Positions 9,396 to 17,533 of a stretch of 53,365 bases of DNA are shown here, one piece after another. Below the pieces are notes generated by a model. That model was not told the DNA's origin. It saw nothing but the letters and a program-made list of their open reading frames with translations, and did no database searches. The position numbers and the translations under genes were made by a program. Origin of the DNA: CAMAVH01 sp964628235 (lineage in GTDB: Bacteria > Pseudomonadota > Alphaproteobacteria > SMXQ01); NCBI GenBank assembly GCA_964628235.1, contig CAZVLU010000019.1, positions 1 through 53,365 of the forward strand, in the 5' to 3' direction. Positions within the stretch are counted from its first letter, which is position 1, and each line of letters starts with the position of its first letter.

Positions 9396-10421
9396 ATGAA
9401 GTATCGGCATATTCTTGCGGTTATGGGTGTCGCTTGCGGCACGGTCGCCGCGCTTCCGGCCGTGGCCGGCCCGACGCTCGACGCCGTCAAGGCTCGCGGC
9501 GAGGTCATCTGCGGCGTCAATACCGGCGTCGCCGGCTTCTCGGCGCCCGACAGCCGCGGCGAATGGAAAGGCATCGATGTCGATGTCTGCCGTGCCACCG
9601 CCGCCGCGCTGTTCGGCGATGCCAAGAAAGTGAAGTATGTCGGCCTCACCGCCGCGCAGCGCTTCACCGCCTTGCAGTCGGGCGAAATCGACGTGTTGTC
9701 GCGCAACACCACCGGCACGCTGACCCGCGACACCTCGCTTGGCCTCAACTTCGTCGCGCCAACCTTCTATGACGGCCAGGGATTCATCGTCGCCAAAAAA
9801 GCCAATGTCAAAAGCGCCAAGGAACTCGGCGGCGCGACGGTCTGCGTGCAGCAAGGCACCACCACCGAACTGAACATGGCCGATTACGGCCGCGCCAATA
9901 AGATCGCCTTCAAGCCGGTCGTCATCGAGAAGGTCGAAGAAGTCGTCGCGACCTTCTTCTCCGGCCGTTGCGACGCCTACACGGCGGATGCCTCGGCTCT
10001 GGCGTCGGTCCGCTCGACCGCTGCGTCGAACCCCGACGATTACGTGATCCTGCCCGAGATCATCTCTAAAGAGCCGCTCGGCCCGATGGTCCGCCACGGC
10101 GACGACCAGTGGTTCGATCTGGTGAAGTGGTCCTTCATGGCGATGCTCGAAGCCGAGGAATACGGCATCACCACCGCCAACGTCGATGAGATGCTCAAGA
10201 GCAACGATCCGAACGTGAAGCGCATCCTCGGCGTGACCGAAGGCATGGGTAAGGCGCTCGGCGTTCCCGAGAAGTGGGCCTACAACATCGTCAAGCAAGT
10301 CGGCAATTACGGCGAGAGCTTCGAGCGCAACATCGGCGCGAGCAGCCCGCTGAAATTGGAGCGCGGCCTCAACGCGCTGTGGACCAAGGGCGGCCTGATG
10401 TACGGCTGGCCGATCCGCTAA
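9396..10421 (+). CDS. aapJ: General L-amino-acid ABC transporter binding protein AapJ
   Basis: Periplasmic polar-amino-acid receptor, 341 residues. The ATG at 9396 follows GGGAGATAAGG and opens a signal peptide (MKYRHILAVMGVACGTVAALPAVA-GPTLD). The ligand-binding fold has VICGVNTGVAGFSAPD, GEWKGIDVDVCRATAAA, the strongly conserved LQSGEIDVLSRNTT, and KSAKELGGATVCVQQGTTTE. AapJ homologues keep this exact motif set, and the gene precedes the matching permeases and ATPase. A GC-rich hairpin follows the stop. Confidence 0.95.
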   Translation: MKYRHILAVMGVACGTVAALPAVAGPTLDAVKARGEVICGVNTGVAGFSAPDSRGEWKGIDVDVCRATAAALFGDAKKVKYVGLTAAQRFTALQSGEIDVLSRNTTGTLTRDTSLGLNFVAPTFYDGQGFIVAKKANVKSAKELGGATVCVQQGTTTELNMADYGRANKIAFKPVVIEKVEEVVATFFSGRCDAYTADASALASVRSTAASNPDDYVILPEIISKEPLGPMVRHGDDQWFDLVKWSFMAMLEAEEYGITTANVDEMLKSNDPNVKRILGVTEGMGKALGVPEKWAYNIVKQVGNYGESFERNIGASSPLKLERGLNALWTKGGLMYGWPIR

Positions 10422-10433
10422 AGAACGAGAATA

Positions 10434-10460
10434 GACGCCGGCGGGCCTCCCGCCGGCGTC
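10434..10460 (+). terminator. Hairpin between aapJ and aapQ (partial terminator or mRNA stabiliser)
   Basis: Perfect 12-bp stem (10434-10445 with 10449-10460) around a 3-base loop, all but two pairs G-C. It is followed by GTTCGTTT, a poor T-run, so read-through to aapQ is expected. It sits in the same place relative to the binding-protein gene as the urtA/urtB hairpin. Confidence 0.65.
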
Positions 10461-10500
10461 GTTCGTTTCGGTCCCATCATCGTAGTGCGGGAGTAAAGGC

Positions 10501-11724
10501 ATGGCGGCCCAACCGGCGAAACCCGGCGGTAAGACCGCACCCGCCTCCCCAGGGGCGATTCCCAAAGCGCCTCGGGGCGTATTCTGGAACGACCCGAAAA
10601 TCCGCGGCATTTTCTATCAGGTCCTCGCCGTCGCCTTGATCGGCGGCGCCGTCTGGTGGCTCGCCTCCAACACCATCGCCAACCTCAACTCGCGCAACAT
10701 CGCGACGGGCTTCCATTTCCTCAGCCGCGAAGCGGGCTTCGACATCGGCGAGAACATGATCGCCTACTCGCCGGCGGACACTTATCTCAAGGCGCTGTTC
10801 GTCGGCGTGCTCAACACGCTGCGCGTCGCCGTCATCGGCATCATTCTCGCCACGCTGATCGGCACCTTGATCGGCATCTGCCGCCTCTCGAAAAACTGGC
10901 TCGTCGCCAAACTCGCGTCGATTTACGTCGAGGTGGTGCGCAACATTCCGCTGATCTTGCAGCTATTCTTCTGGTACTCGCTGATCACCGAGTTTCTGCC
11001 AGGCCCGCGCGACGCGATGAACCCGCTGTCGGGCATCTTCCTGTCGAACCGCGGCCTGAAATTCCCCGTGCCGGCACAGGAGTTCGCCTACGACCTGATG
11101 ATGGTGCTGTTCGCCGTCGGCTTGATCGCCGCCGTCATCGTCGGCCGCTGGGCGAAAAAGCGCCAAGACGCCACCGGCCAGCATTTCCCGACGATCTGGG
11201 TCAACCTCGGCTTGATCTTCGGCCTGCCGATCGCCGGTTGGCTGCTCGCCGGCGCGCCGCTCACCTTCGACACGCCGGCGTTGCAAGGCTTCAATTTCGT
11301 CGGCGGCGGCACCTTGAGCCCCGAGTTCAGCGCTCTGCTGCTCGGGCTGGTCATCTATACCGCCGGCTTCATCGCCGAGATCGTGCGCTCGGGCATCCAA
11401 GCGGTCGGCAAAGGCCAGACCGAAGCCTCGCTGTCGCTTGGCCTGACCAAAGGCCAGACTCTGCGTCTCATCGTCATGCCGCAAGCGCTGCGCGTCATCG
11501 TGCCGCCGATGACCAGCCAGTATTTGAATATCACGAAGAACAGTTCGCTCGCTGTCGCCATCGGCTACCCCGACATCGTCTCGGTCGCCAACACGACGCT
11601 GAACCAGACCGGCCAGGCCATCGAAGGCGTCGCCATCATCATGGCTGTGTTCCTGACGATCTCGCTCTCCATCGCGACCTTCATGAACTGGTACAACAAG
11701 CATATCGCCCTGGTGGAACGATGA
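10501..11724 (+). CDS. aapQ: General amino-acid ABC transporter permease AapQ
   Basis: Inner-membrane permease, 407 residues, starting at the ATG at 10501 after CGGGAGTAAAGGC. It contains a cytoplasmic N terminus, about eight hydrophobic segments, and the HisM-type permease domain with KGQTEASLSLGLTKGQTLRL, the EAA coupling loop. The large insert between the first and last transmembrane helices is typical of AapQ. Its final codons overlap aapM (ATGA at 11721-11724), so the two permeases are translationally coupled. Confidence 0.94.
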   Translation: MAAQPAKPGGKTAPASPGAIPKAPRGVFWNDPKIRGIFYQVLAVALIGGAVWWLASNTIANLNSRNIATGFHFLSREAGFDIGENMIAYSPADTYLKALFVGVLNTLRVAVIGIILATLIGTLIGICRLSKNWLVAKLASIYVEVVRNIPLILQLFFWYSLITEFLPGPRDAMNPLSGIFLSNRGLKFPVPAQEFAYDLMMVLFAVGLIAAVIVGRWAKKRQDATGQHFPTIWVNLGLIFGLPIAGWLLAGAPLTFDTPALQGFNFVGGGTLSPEFSALLLGLVIYTAGFIAEIVRSGIQAVGKGQTEASLSLGLTKGQTLRLIVMPQALRVIVPPMTSQYLNITKNSSLAVAIGYPDIVSVANTTLNQTGQAIEGVAIIMAVFLTISLSIATFMNWYNKHIALVER

Positions 11725-12815
11725 GCGCGCCCGCCATGCCCAACGCCGCCATGCCGAAGCCGCTCGCCGGGCCGTTGACCTGGCTGCGCGTCAATCTCTT
11801 CGCCAGCCCGTTCCATGGGATCCTCACGGCGCTGATCGTCTGGTTGCTCGTCATGACCCTGCCGGCCCTGTTGGACTGGCTGATTCTCGATGCGGTGTTC
11901 CGCGCCAACGACGTGCGCGAATGTCGCGCCGCCGGCAGCGGCGCCTGCTGGGCCTTCATCGGCGAAAAGCACCGGCTGATCCTGTTCGGCCTTTATCCTT
12001 ACGACGAGCAATGGCGGCCCATGCTGGTGGTCTTGCTGCTCATCGCCATGGCCGGCGTCAGTTGCATCCGCCGCTTCTGGACCAAATGGCTTCTGCCGAT
12101 GTGGGTCGCCACGCTGGTCGTCGTCGGCATCCTCATGTGGGGCGGCGTCCTCGGCCTCAGCTACGTCGAAAACGCGCGCTGGGGCGGCCTGCCGCTCACC
12201 ATGATCTTGGCTTTCGTCGCCATCGCGGTCGCCTTCCCGCTCGGCGTCTTGCTCGCGCTCGGCCGCCGCTCCGACCTGCCGGCGATCCGCGCCATCTGCA
12301 CCATCTATATCGAGCTGGTGCGCGGCGTCCCCGCCGTCTCGTTGCTGTTCATGGCTTCGGTCATGCTGCCGCTGCTGCTGCCTGAAGGCATGAGCATAGA
12401 CAAGCTGCTGCGCGCGCAAATCGCTTTGATCGTCTATGCCTCGGCCTATCTCGCCGAAGTCGTGCGCGGCGGGCTGCAATCGCTGTCCAAGGGGCAATAC
12501 GAGGCGGCCGACGCGCTCGGCCTCACCTATTGGCAGAAGCAGCGCCTGATCATCCTGCCGCAGGCGCTGCGCATCACCATTCCGCCGTTGGTCAACACGC
12601 TCATCACCGTGTTCAAAGACACCTCGCTGGTCGTCATCATCGGCCTCTATGACCTGATGAACGCGGCCAAGGCGTCCTTCGTCGACCCGGCCTGGCGCGG
12701 CAGTTCGATCGAAGCCTATATCTTCGTTTCGTTGATCTACTTCGCCTTCTGCTACTTCATGTCGAAATACAGCCAGGACATCGAGAAGCGCCTGGCCAAA
12801 TCGCAAAACCGCTAG
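11721..12815 (+). CDS. aapM: General amino-acid ABC transporter permease AapM
   Basis: Second permease, 364 residues, starting MSAPAMPNAAMPKPLAG at the ATG overlapping the aapQ stop. The frame is also open far upstream of 11721, but that part is a shadow of aapQ. The EAA loop reads KGQYEAADALGLTYWQKQRL, and YIELVRGVPAVSLLFM is the conserved membrane motif before it. The periplasmic insert CRAAGSGACWAFIGEKHRLILFG, with a pair of cysteines, matches AapM proteins. It is followed by aapP after 10 bases. Confidence 0.94.
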   Translation: MSAPAMPNAAMPKPLAGPLTWLRVNLFASPFHGILTALIVWLLVMTLPALLDWLILDAVFRANDVRECRAAGSGACWAFIGEKHRLILFGLYPYDEQWRPMLVVLLLIAMAGVSCIRRFWTKWLLPMWVATLVVVGILMWGGVLGLSYVENARWGGLPLTMILAFVAIAVAFPLGVLLALGRRSDLPAIRAICTIYIELVRGVPAVSLLFMASVMLPLLLPEGMSIDKLLRAQIALIVYASAYLAEVVRGGLQSLSKGQYEAADALGLTYWQKQRLIILPQALRITIPPLVNTLITVFKDTSLVVIIGLYDLMNAAKASFVDPAWRGSSIEAYIFVSLIYFAFCYFMSKYSQDIEKRLAKSQNR

Positions 12816-12825
12816 AGGACAGATC

Positions 12826-13593
12826 ATGGCCACCGCCGTTCAGCAGCCCTCAGACGCGCCGATGATCGTCCTCGACAAGGTCAACAAGTGGTATGGCGAC
12901 TTCCACGTGTTGACCGACATCGACCTCACCGTGACGCGCGGCGAGCGAATCGTGATTTGCGGGCCGTCCGGCTCCGGCAAGTCGACATTGATCCGTTGCA
13001 TCAATCGCCTGGAAGAGCATCAGGCCGGCCGCATCGTCGTCGATGGAGTGGAATTGACCAATGATGTGCGCAAGATCGACGCCGTGCGCCGCGATGTCGG
13101 CATGGTGTTCCAGCATTTCAACCTATTCCCGCATCTCACCGTGCTGGAGAACCTGACGCTGGCGCCGATTTGGGTCCGCAAGACGCCGAAAGCCGAAGCC
13201 GAAGCGACAGCGATGAAATATCTCGAGCGCGTGCATATTCCCGAGCAGGCCAACAAATATCCGGGCCAGCTTTCGGGCGGCCAGCAACAACGGGTCGCCA
13301 TCGCGCGCGCGCTTTGCATCAACCCCAAAATCATGTTGTTCGACGAGCCGACGAGCGCGCTCGACCCGGAAATGGTCGCCGAAGTGCTCGATGTGATGAT
13401 CAAGCTGGCCGACGAGTCGAACGTCACCATGCTCTGCGTCACCCATGAAATGGGTTTCGCGCGTTCCGTCGCCGACCTAGTGATCTTCATGGACCGCGGC
13501 CAGATCGTCGAGCAGAATAAGCCGGAAGAGTTCTTCAACAATCCGCAGAACGAGCGCACGAAGCTGTTCCTGAGCCAAATTCTGGCCCACTAA
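12826..13593 (+). CDS. aapP: General amino-acid ABC transporter ATP-binding protein AapP
   Basis: ATPase of the amino-acid importer, 255 residues. It has Walker A GPSGSGKSTLIRC, the Q-loop in VGMVFQHFNLFPHLT, the signature LSGGQQQRVAIARAL, Walker B IMLFDEPTSALDPE and the switch histidine in CVTHEMGF. It ends the aapJQMP operon. The next gene, 31 bases on, may be transcribed with it but is unrelated in function. Confidence 0.95.
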   Translation: MATAVQQPSDAPMIVLDKVNKWYGDFHVLTDIDLTVTRGERIVICGPSGSGKSTLIRCINRLEEHQAGRIVVDGVELTNDVRKIDAVRRDVGMVFQHFNLFPHLTVLENLTLAPIWVRKTPKAEAEATAMKYLERVHIPEQANKYPGQLSGGQQQRVAIARALCINPKIMLFDEPTSALDPEMVAEVLDVMIKLADESNVTMLCVTHEMGFARSVADLVIFMDRGQIVEQNKPEEFFNNPQNERTKLFLSQILAH

Positions 13594-13624
13594 GCAGCGC
13601 GCCGCTTCACATTAGGAGTTCCCC

Positions 13625-14320
13625 ATGCAAGGACGCAAACTCGCGGTCACGACCCGCGACGGTCGGGCCATGTCCGCCGAATTGTTCGCCGCGCCGGGCA
13701 GCTACGGCCCCGGCATCGTCATGATCCCGGCGATCTTCGGGCTGCACGATCCCGAACGCGCCATCGCCTGGAGTTATGCCGAGCTCGGCTTTCCGGTTCT
13801 GGTGCCCGACGTGTTCTTCCGCAGCATCCCTGGCGCTTTGGCGCGCGACGGCGCTGAGAAGGACCAGGCGATGAAGCGCTATGCCGAATATGACGCGGCG
13901 CAAGGCGCGCGCGACGTCGCCGACGCCGTCGCCTGCCTAAAAACGCAGGAAGAATGCTCGGGCAAGGCCGCCGTGTTCGGCTATTGCTTCGGCGGCCGCC
14001 TCGCCTATCTCGCCGCCGCCACGGGCGCTGCCGACGGAGCGGTGTCGTTCCACGGCACCAAGATCGGCCTTGATCTCGACAAGGCCCAAGGCGTGAGTTG
14101 CCCGCTGCAACTCCACGTCGGCGACGTCGATCCGCAGATTCCGCTGGAGGAGACAGAGCGCACCCGCGCGGCTCTCGCCGGCAAAAAGGACATCGGCATT
14201 TTCATCTATCCCGGCGCGGCGCACGGCTTCACCGGCCACGGCCGCCCGTCCTATCACCTGCTGGCCGACAGCATGTCGCGCGCCGGCGCTCTGGCGCTGA
14301 TGGCGAGTTTGACCTCTTAG
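13625..14320 (+). CDS. Dienelactone hydrolase family protein
   Basis: Alpha/beta hydrolase of 231 residues, preceded by TAGGAGTTCCCC. The nucleophile elbow GYCFGG puts a cysteine at residue 121, as in carboxymethylenebutenolidase. The acid (Asp in HVGDVDPQIP) and histidine (PGAAHGFTGHGRPSY) of the triad are also present. The family opens enol-lactones in chlorocatechol and related breakdown, but many members have other ester substrates and no catechol genes are adjacent, so the substrate is unknown. Its stop is 3 bases from the stop of the convergent oxidoreductase gene. Confidence 0.88.
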   Translation: MQGRKLAVTTRDGRAMSAELFAAPGSYGPGIVMIPAIFGLHDPERAIAWSYAELGFPVLVPDVFFRSIPGALARDGAEKDQAMKRYAEYDAAQGARDVADAVACLKTQEECSGKAAVFGYCFGGRLAYLAAATGAADGAVSFHGTKIGLDLDKAQGVSCPLQLHVGDVDPQIPLEETERTRAALAGKKDIGIFIYPGAAHGFTGHGRPSYHLLADSMSRAGALALMASLTS

Positions 14321-14323
14321 GCT

Positions 14324-15292
14324 CTAAGCCACCTTCTCCGGCTTGCCGCTTTTCGCCGATTTGGCCATCGCCTCGATGACGGCGATGGCATGCACGGCCT
14401 GTTCGACCGTGTAGGGAAAGGGTGCTGCGCCCGTCGCCGCGTCGGCGAACGCTTCCATTTCGGCACGCTCGGCATCGATCTCGGCGAGCGTCAGGCTTTC
14501 CGGCGCGCCCTTCAGGCCCTTGTAGAGAAAATAGTCCTGCTCGCGGATTTCCGCCCAACCGGCGCTGCCGAAAAGATGCAGCCGCGTCAGCTCGGGCGTG
14601 ACGCCATTGGCCTGCAACGTGCCGGTCTGCCCCCCTTTGAATTTCAGCAGAACGGCTGTGACGTCCGACAGCGGAATATGTTTCGCCACTTGCGTGGTCG
14701 CCGCGACATAGACCTCGGCGATGGGTCCGAGAAATTCGATCATCAGATAGAGCGGATGGTCGGCGAGCGCGCCAGGGGGCGCTTGCTCGGGATCGGCCTT
14801 CCAAGTGCCCGCCTGCACCTTGGGATAGCGGTGTACGCAGAAATTGCCCTCGGCATGGACCAGTTGGCCGAGCGCGCCGGCTTTGACGCGCTGCCGCAAT
14901 TCGGCGACGTTGGGATAGAAGCAGCGGTTAAAGCCCATCGCCAGCAGCTTGCCGGATTTCGCGGCGGCAGCGGCCAGTCCATCGGCCTCCGCCTTGGTCG
15001 TCGCCATCGCCTTGACGGCGAGGACATGCTTGCCGGCGTTGAGCGCTTGCAAACTGTGCGGCGCGTGCAAGGCGCCGGGGCCAGCGCTGACCACCGCCGT
15101 GATCGCCGGATCGGCGAGCATCGCAGTTACATCCGAGTAGAGCTTGATGCCGTGCTGCTCGCAGAACGGCGCGGCCTTGCCAGACGTGCCGCTCGCGGCG
15201 CCAGCGAAGCGGAGCTTGCCGCTCTTGCCCTGCGTCGATTCGACCAGACGGCGTCCCCAGCCGCCCAGTCCGATGATCCCCACGTTCAGCAT
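14324..15292 (-). CDS. Gfo/Idh/MocA-family oxidoreductase
   Basis: NAD(P)-dependent dehydrogenase of 322 residues. The Rossmann motif IIGLGGWGRRLVES is at residues 5-18. The usual catalytic segment (EKP) appears as GKHVLAVKAMATT, so the lysine is kept but its flanking Glu and Pro are not. The C-terminal alpha/beta domain includes HAEGNFCVHRYP. Family members oxidise sugars, inositols or similar cyclic alcohols; nothing here fixes the substrate. The aminotransferase gene upstream on the same strand ends 14 bases before its ATG, so the two are probably co-transcribed. Confidence 0.85.
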   Translation of the reverse strand: MLNVGIIGLGGWGRRLVESTQGKSGKLRFAGAASGTSGKAAPFCEQHGIKLYSDVTAMLADPAITAVVSAGPGALHAPHSLQALNAGKHVLAVKAMATTKAEADGLAAAAAKSGKLLAMGFNRCFYPNVAELRQRVKAGALGQLVHAEGNFCVHRYPKVQAGTWKADPEQAPPGALADHPLYLMIEFLGPIAEVYVAATTQVAKHIPLSDVTAVLLKFKGGQTGTLQANGVTPELTRLHLFGSAGWAEIREQDYFLYKGLKGAPESLTLAEIDAERAEMEAFADAATGAAPFPYTVEQAVHAIAVIEAMAKSAKSGKPEKVA

Positions 15293-15306
15293 GACGCCCC
15301 CTGCCG

Positions 15307-16458
15307 TTATCTTTTGAGCTTCACAGTCTCTAGCCGCCGCAGCGCTTCGTCCAGCGTCTCGTCACGCTTGGCGAAGCAGAAGCGCAGCACCGTCTTTACC
15401 GGATCGCGATCATAGAAGGCGCTGACCGGAATGGTCGCCACGCCCGCCTCGCGCACCAGGCGCTGGCTGAACGCGACATCGTCCGTCTCGCCCAAGGGCG
15501 CAATATCGACGTTCAGAAAATAGCTGCCTTCCGCCGGCAACACGGTGAAGCCACGCTCGGTCAATCCCGCCGTAAAGCGGTCGCGCTTGGCGGCGAAGCC
15601 GGCGCGCATCTCGGCGAAATAGCGGTCGTCCTTGCCGAGCCCGTAGGCCACCGCGACTTGCAGATTGGGCGGCGTGGTGAAGGTGAGGAATTGGTGCGAC
15701 TTGGCCAGCACCTTCAATATCGGTTCGGCGGCGCACACGAAGCCGACCTTCCAGCCAGTGAGCGAGAAGATTTTTCCTGCCGAGCCGATCTTCACAGCGC
15801 GCTCGCGCAAGGCGGGGATCGACAGCACCGAGACATGTTCGCGGCCATCGAAGACGATATGCTCCCACACCTCGTCGGCGACGACGATGGCGTCTGTCTT
15901 GGCCACGAAGCGCGCCAGCAGTTCCAGGTCGTCTCGCGCGAACACGGTCGCCGTCGGATTGATCGGGTTGTTGAGCAGCACCAGCTTGGTCTTCGGCGAG
16001 AACGCGGCGGCAAGCTGTTCTTCCGTGAAACGCCAATGGGGCGGCTGCAGCGTGACGAACTTGGGCACGCCGCCGGCCAGCTTCACCAGCGGCAGATAGG
16101 CATCGTACATCGGCTGGAACAGCACCACTTCGTCGCCTGGCTCGATCAGACCGAGGATGGCGCCGGCCAGCGCCTCGGTGCCGCCCGACGTCACCATCAC
16201 CTCGCGCTGCCACTCGAGATCGAGGCCCTGGAAGCGCTTATAGTGATCGGCAATCGCCTGACGCAATTCCGGCAAGCCCATCATCGGCGGATATTGGTTA
16301 TAGCCGTCGAGCAGGGCTTCAGCGGCCTTGCGTCGCACATCCTCCGGCCCGGCATCCTCGGGGAAGCCCTGGCCGAGGTTGATCGCCCCGGTCTCGCGCG
16401 CGAGGTTCGACATGACCTCGAAAATGGTGGTCGGCAGAGTGGCGAACAGCGGATTCAC
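15307..16458 (-). CDS. PLP-dependent aminotransferase, class I/II
   Basis: Fold-type I aminotransferase. I place the start at the GTG at 16458 (VNPLFATLPTTIFEVM, 383 residues), which has CCGGGGCTGCC just upstream. A TTG at 16473 is the alternative and would add five residues. Features are INLGQGFPEDAGP at the N terminus, NNPINPTATVF, VADEVWEHIVFDG (PLP-binding Asp), and the PLP lysine in SAGKIFSLTGWKVGF. The conserved C-terminal arginine is in LRFCFAKRDETL. This pattern fits the methionine/kynurenine aminotransferase branch; the exact substrate is not determined. Confidence 0.87.
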   Translation of the reverse strand: MNPLFATLPTTIFEVMSNLARETGAINLGQGFPEDAGPEDVRRKAAEALLDGYNQYPPMMGLPELRQAIADHYKRFQGLDLEWQREVMVTSGGTEALAGAILGLIEPGDEVVLFQPMYDAYLPLVKLAGGVPKFVTLQPPHWRFTEEQLAAAFSPKTKLVLLNNPINPTATVFARDDLELLARFVAKTDAIVVADEVWEHIVFDGREHVSVLSIPALRERAVKIGSAGKIFSLTGWKVGFVCAAEPILKVLAKSHQFLTFTTPPNLQVAVAYGLGKDDRYFAEMRAGFAAKRDRFTAGLTERGFTVLPAEGSYFLNVDIAPLGETDDVAFSQRLVREAGVATIPVSAFYDRDPVKTVLRFCFAKRDETLDEALRRLETVKLKR

Positions 16459-16561
16459 GGCAGCCCCGGACAATGACGCAAACGGCCCGCGAGGCTAACC
16501 CAGTTGACCCGCCGCGCAAAGCCGCCTTCACTATGGGAAATCGCACCATAAGGAGCCCGCC

Positions 16562-17533
16562 ATGCGTGTCGCCGTGATCGACGATTTCCTCAACGTCGCG
16601 CTCAAGACCGGCGACTGGGCGCCCGTCCAGGCCAAGGCCGAGGTGACGGTCTTCACCGACCATCTGGCCGATCCCGATAAGTTGGTGGAGCGGCTCAAGC
16701 CCTTCGACATCGTCGCCGCCATGCGCGAGCGCTCGGCCTTCCCGCGCGGCGTGCTGGAGCGCCTGCCGAACCTCAAGCTGCTGGTCACCGCCGGCATGAC
16801 CAACCGCAGCATCGACGTCGCCGCCGCCACCGACAACGGCATCCTGGTCTGCGGCACCGACAGCCAGGGCAATTCGACCGGCGAGCTGGCCTGGGGCCTG
16901 ATCCTTTCCGTCGCGCGCAATATTCCCGCCAACGATGCCGACGTGCGTCAGGGCGGCTGGCAGCTCGGCGTCGGCATGGGCTTGCAGAACAAGACGCTCG
17001 GCATCCTCGGCCTCGGCAAGATCGGCGCGCGCGTCGCCAAGGTCGGCCTCGCCTTCAACATGAAGGTGATCGCCTGGAGCCAGAACCTGACCGAGGAGCG
17101 CTGCAAGGAAGTCGGCATCGAAAAGGCCGCGAGCAAGGAAGACCTGCTCAAGCGCGCCGATGTCGTGACGATCCATCTGGTGCTGAGTGACCGCACGCGC
17201 GGCCTGATTGGCGCGCCCGAATTGGCGCTGATGAAGCCGCACGCCATTCTGGTGAACACCTCGCGCGGCCCGATCATTCAGCAGGACGCTCTGCTCGCCG
17301 CCCTCGAAGCCGGCCGCATCGGCGGCGCCGGCCTCGACGTGCACGACATCGAGCCGCTGCCCGCCGACCATCTGATCCGCAAAGCGCCGCGCACGGTGAT
17401 CACGCCGCATCTCGGCTACGTCTCGGACATCAGCTTCGGCGCGTTCTACGGCGGCACGGCGGAAGACATCGCCGCCTATCTCGACGGCAAACCCATCCGC
17501 ATGATCAATCCGGACGTGATGCAGCGGAAATAG
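16562..17533 (+). CDS. D-2-hydroxyacid dehydrogenase family protein
   Basis: NAD(P)-dependent reductase of 2-oxo acids, 323 residues, with AAGGAGCCCGCC before the ATG. The dinucleotide motif GILGLGKIG is at residues 147-155. The three catalytic residues are in place: Arg235 (VNTSRGPI), Glu264 (DIEPLP) and His283 (TPHLGY). The protein is closest in pattern to 3-phosphoglycerate/glyoxylate-type members, but the substrate is not identifiable. Its TAG stop abuts the stop of the convergent molybdenum hydroxylase gene with no gap. Confidence 0.9.
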   Translation: MRVAVIDDFLNVALKTGDWAPVQAKAEVTVFTDHLADPDKLVERLKPFDIVAAMRERSAFPRGVLERLPNLKLLVTAGMTNRSIDVAAATDNGILVCGTDSQGNSTGELAWGLILSVARNIPANDADVRQGGWQLGVGMGLQNKTLGILGLGKIGARVAKVGLAFNMKVIAWSQNLTEERCKEVGIEKAASKEDLLKRADVVTIHLVLSDRTRGLIGAPELALMKPHAILVNTSRGPIIQQDALLAALEAGRIGGAGLDVHDIEPLPADHLIRKAPRTVITPHLGYVSDISFGAFYGGTAEDIAAYLDGKPIRMINPDVMQRK

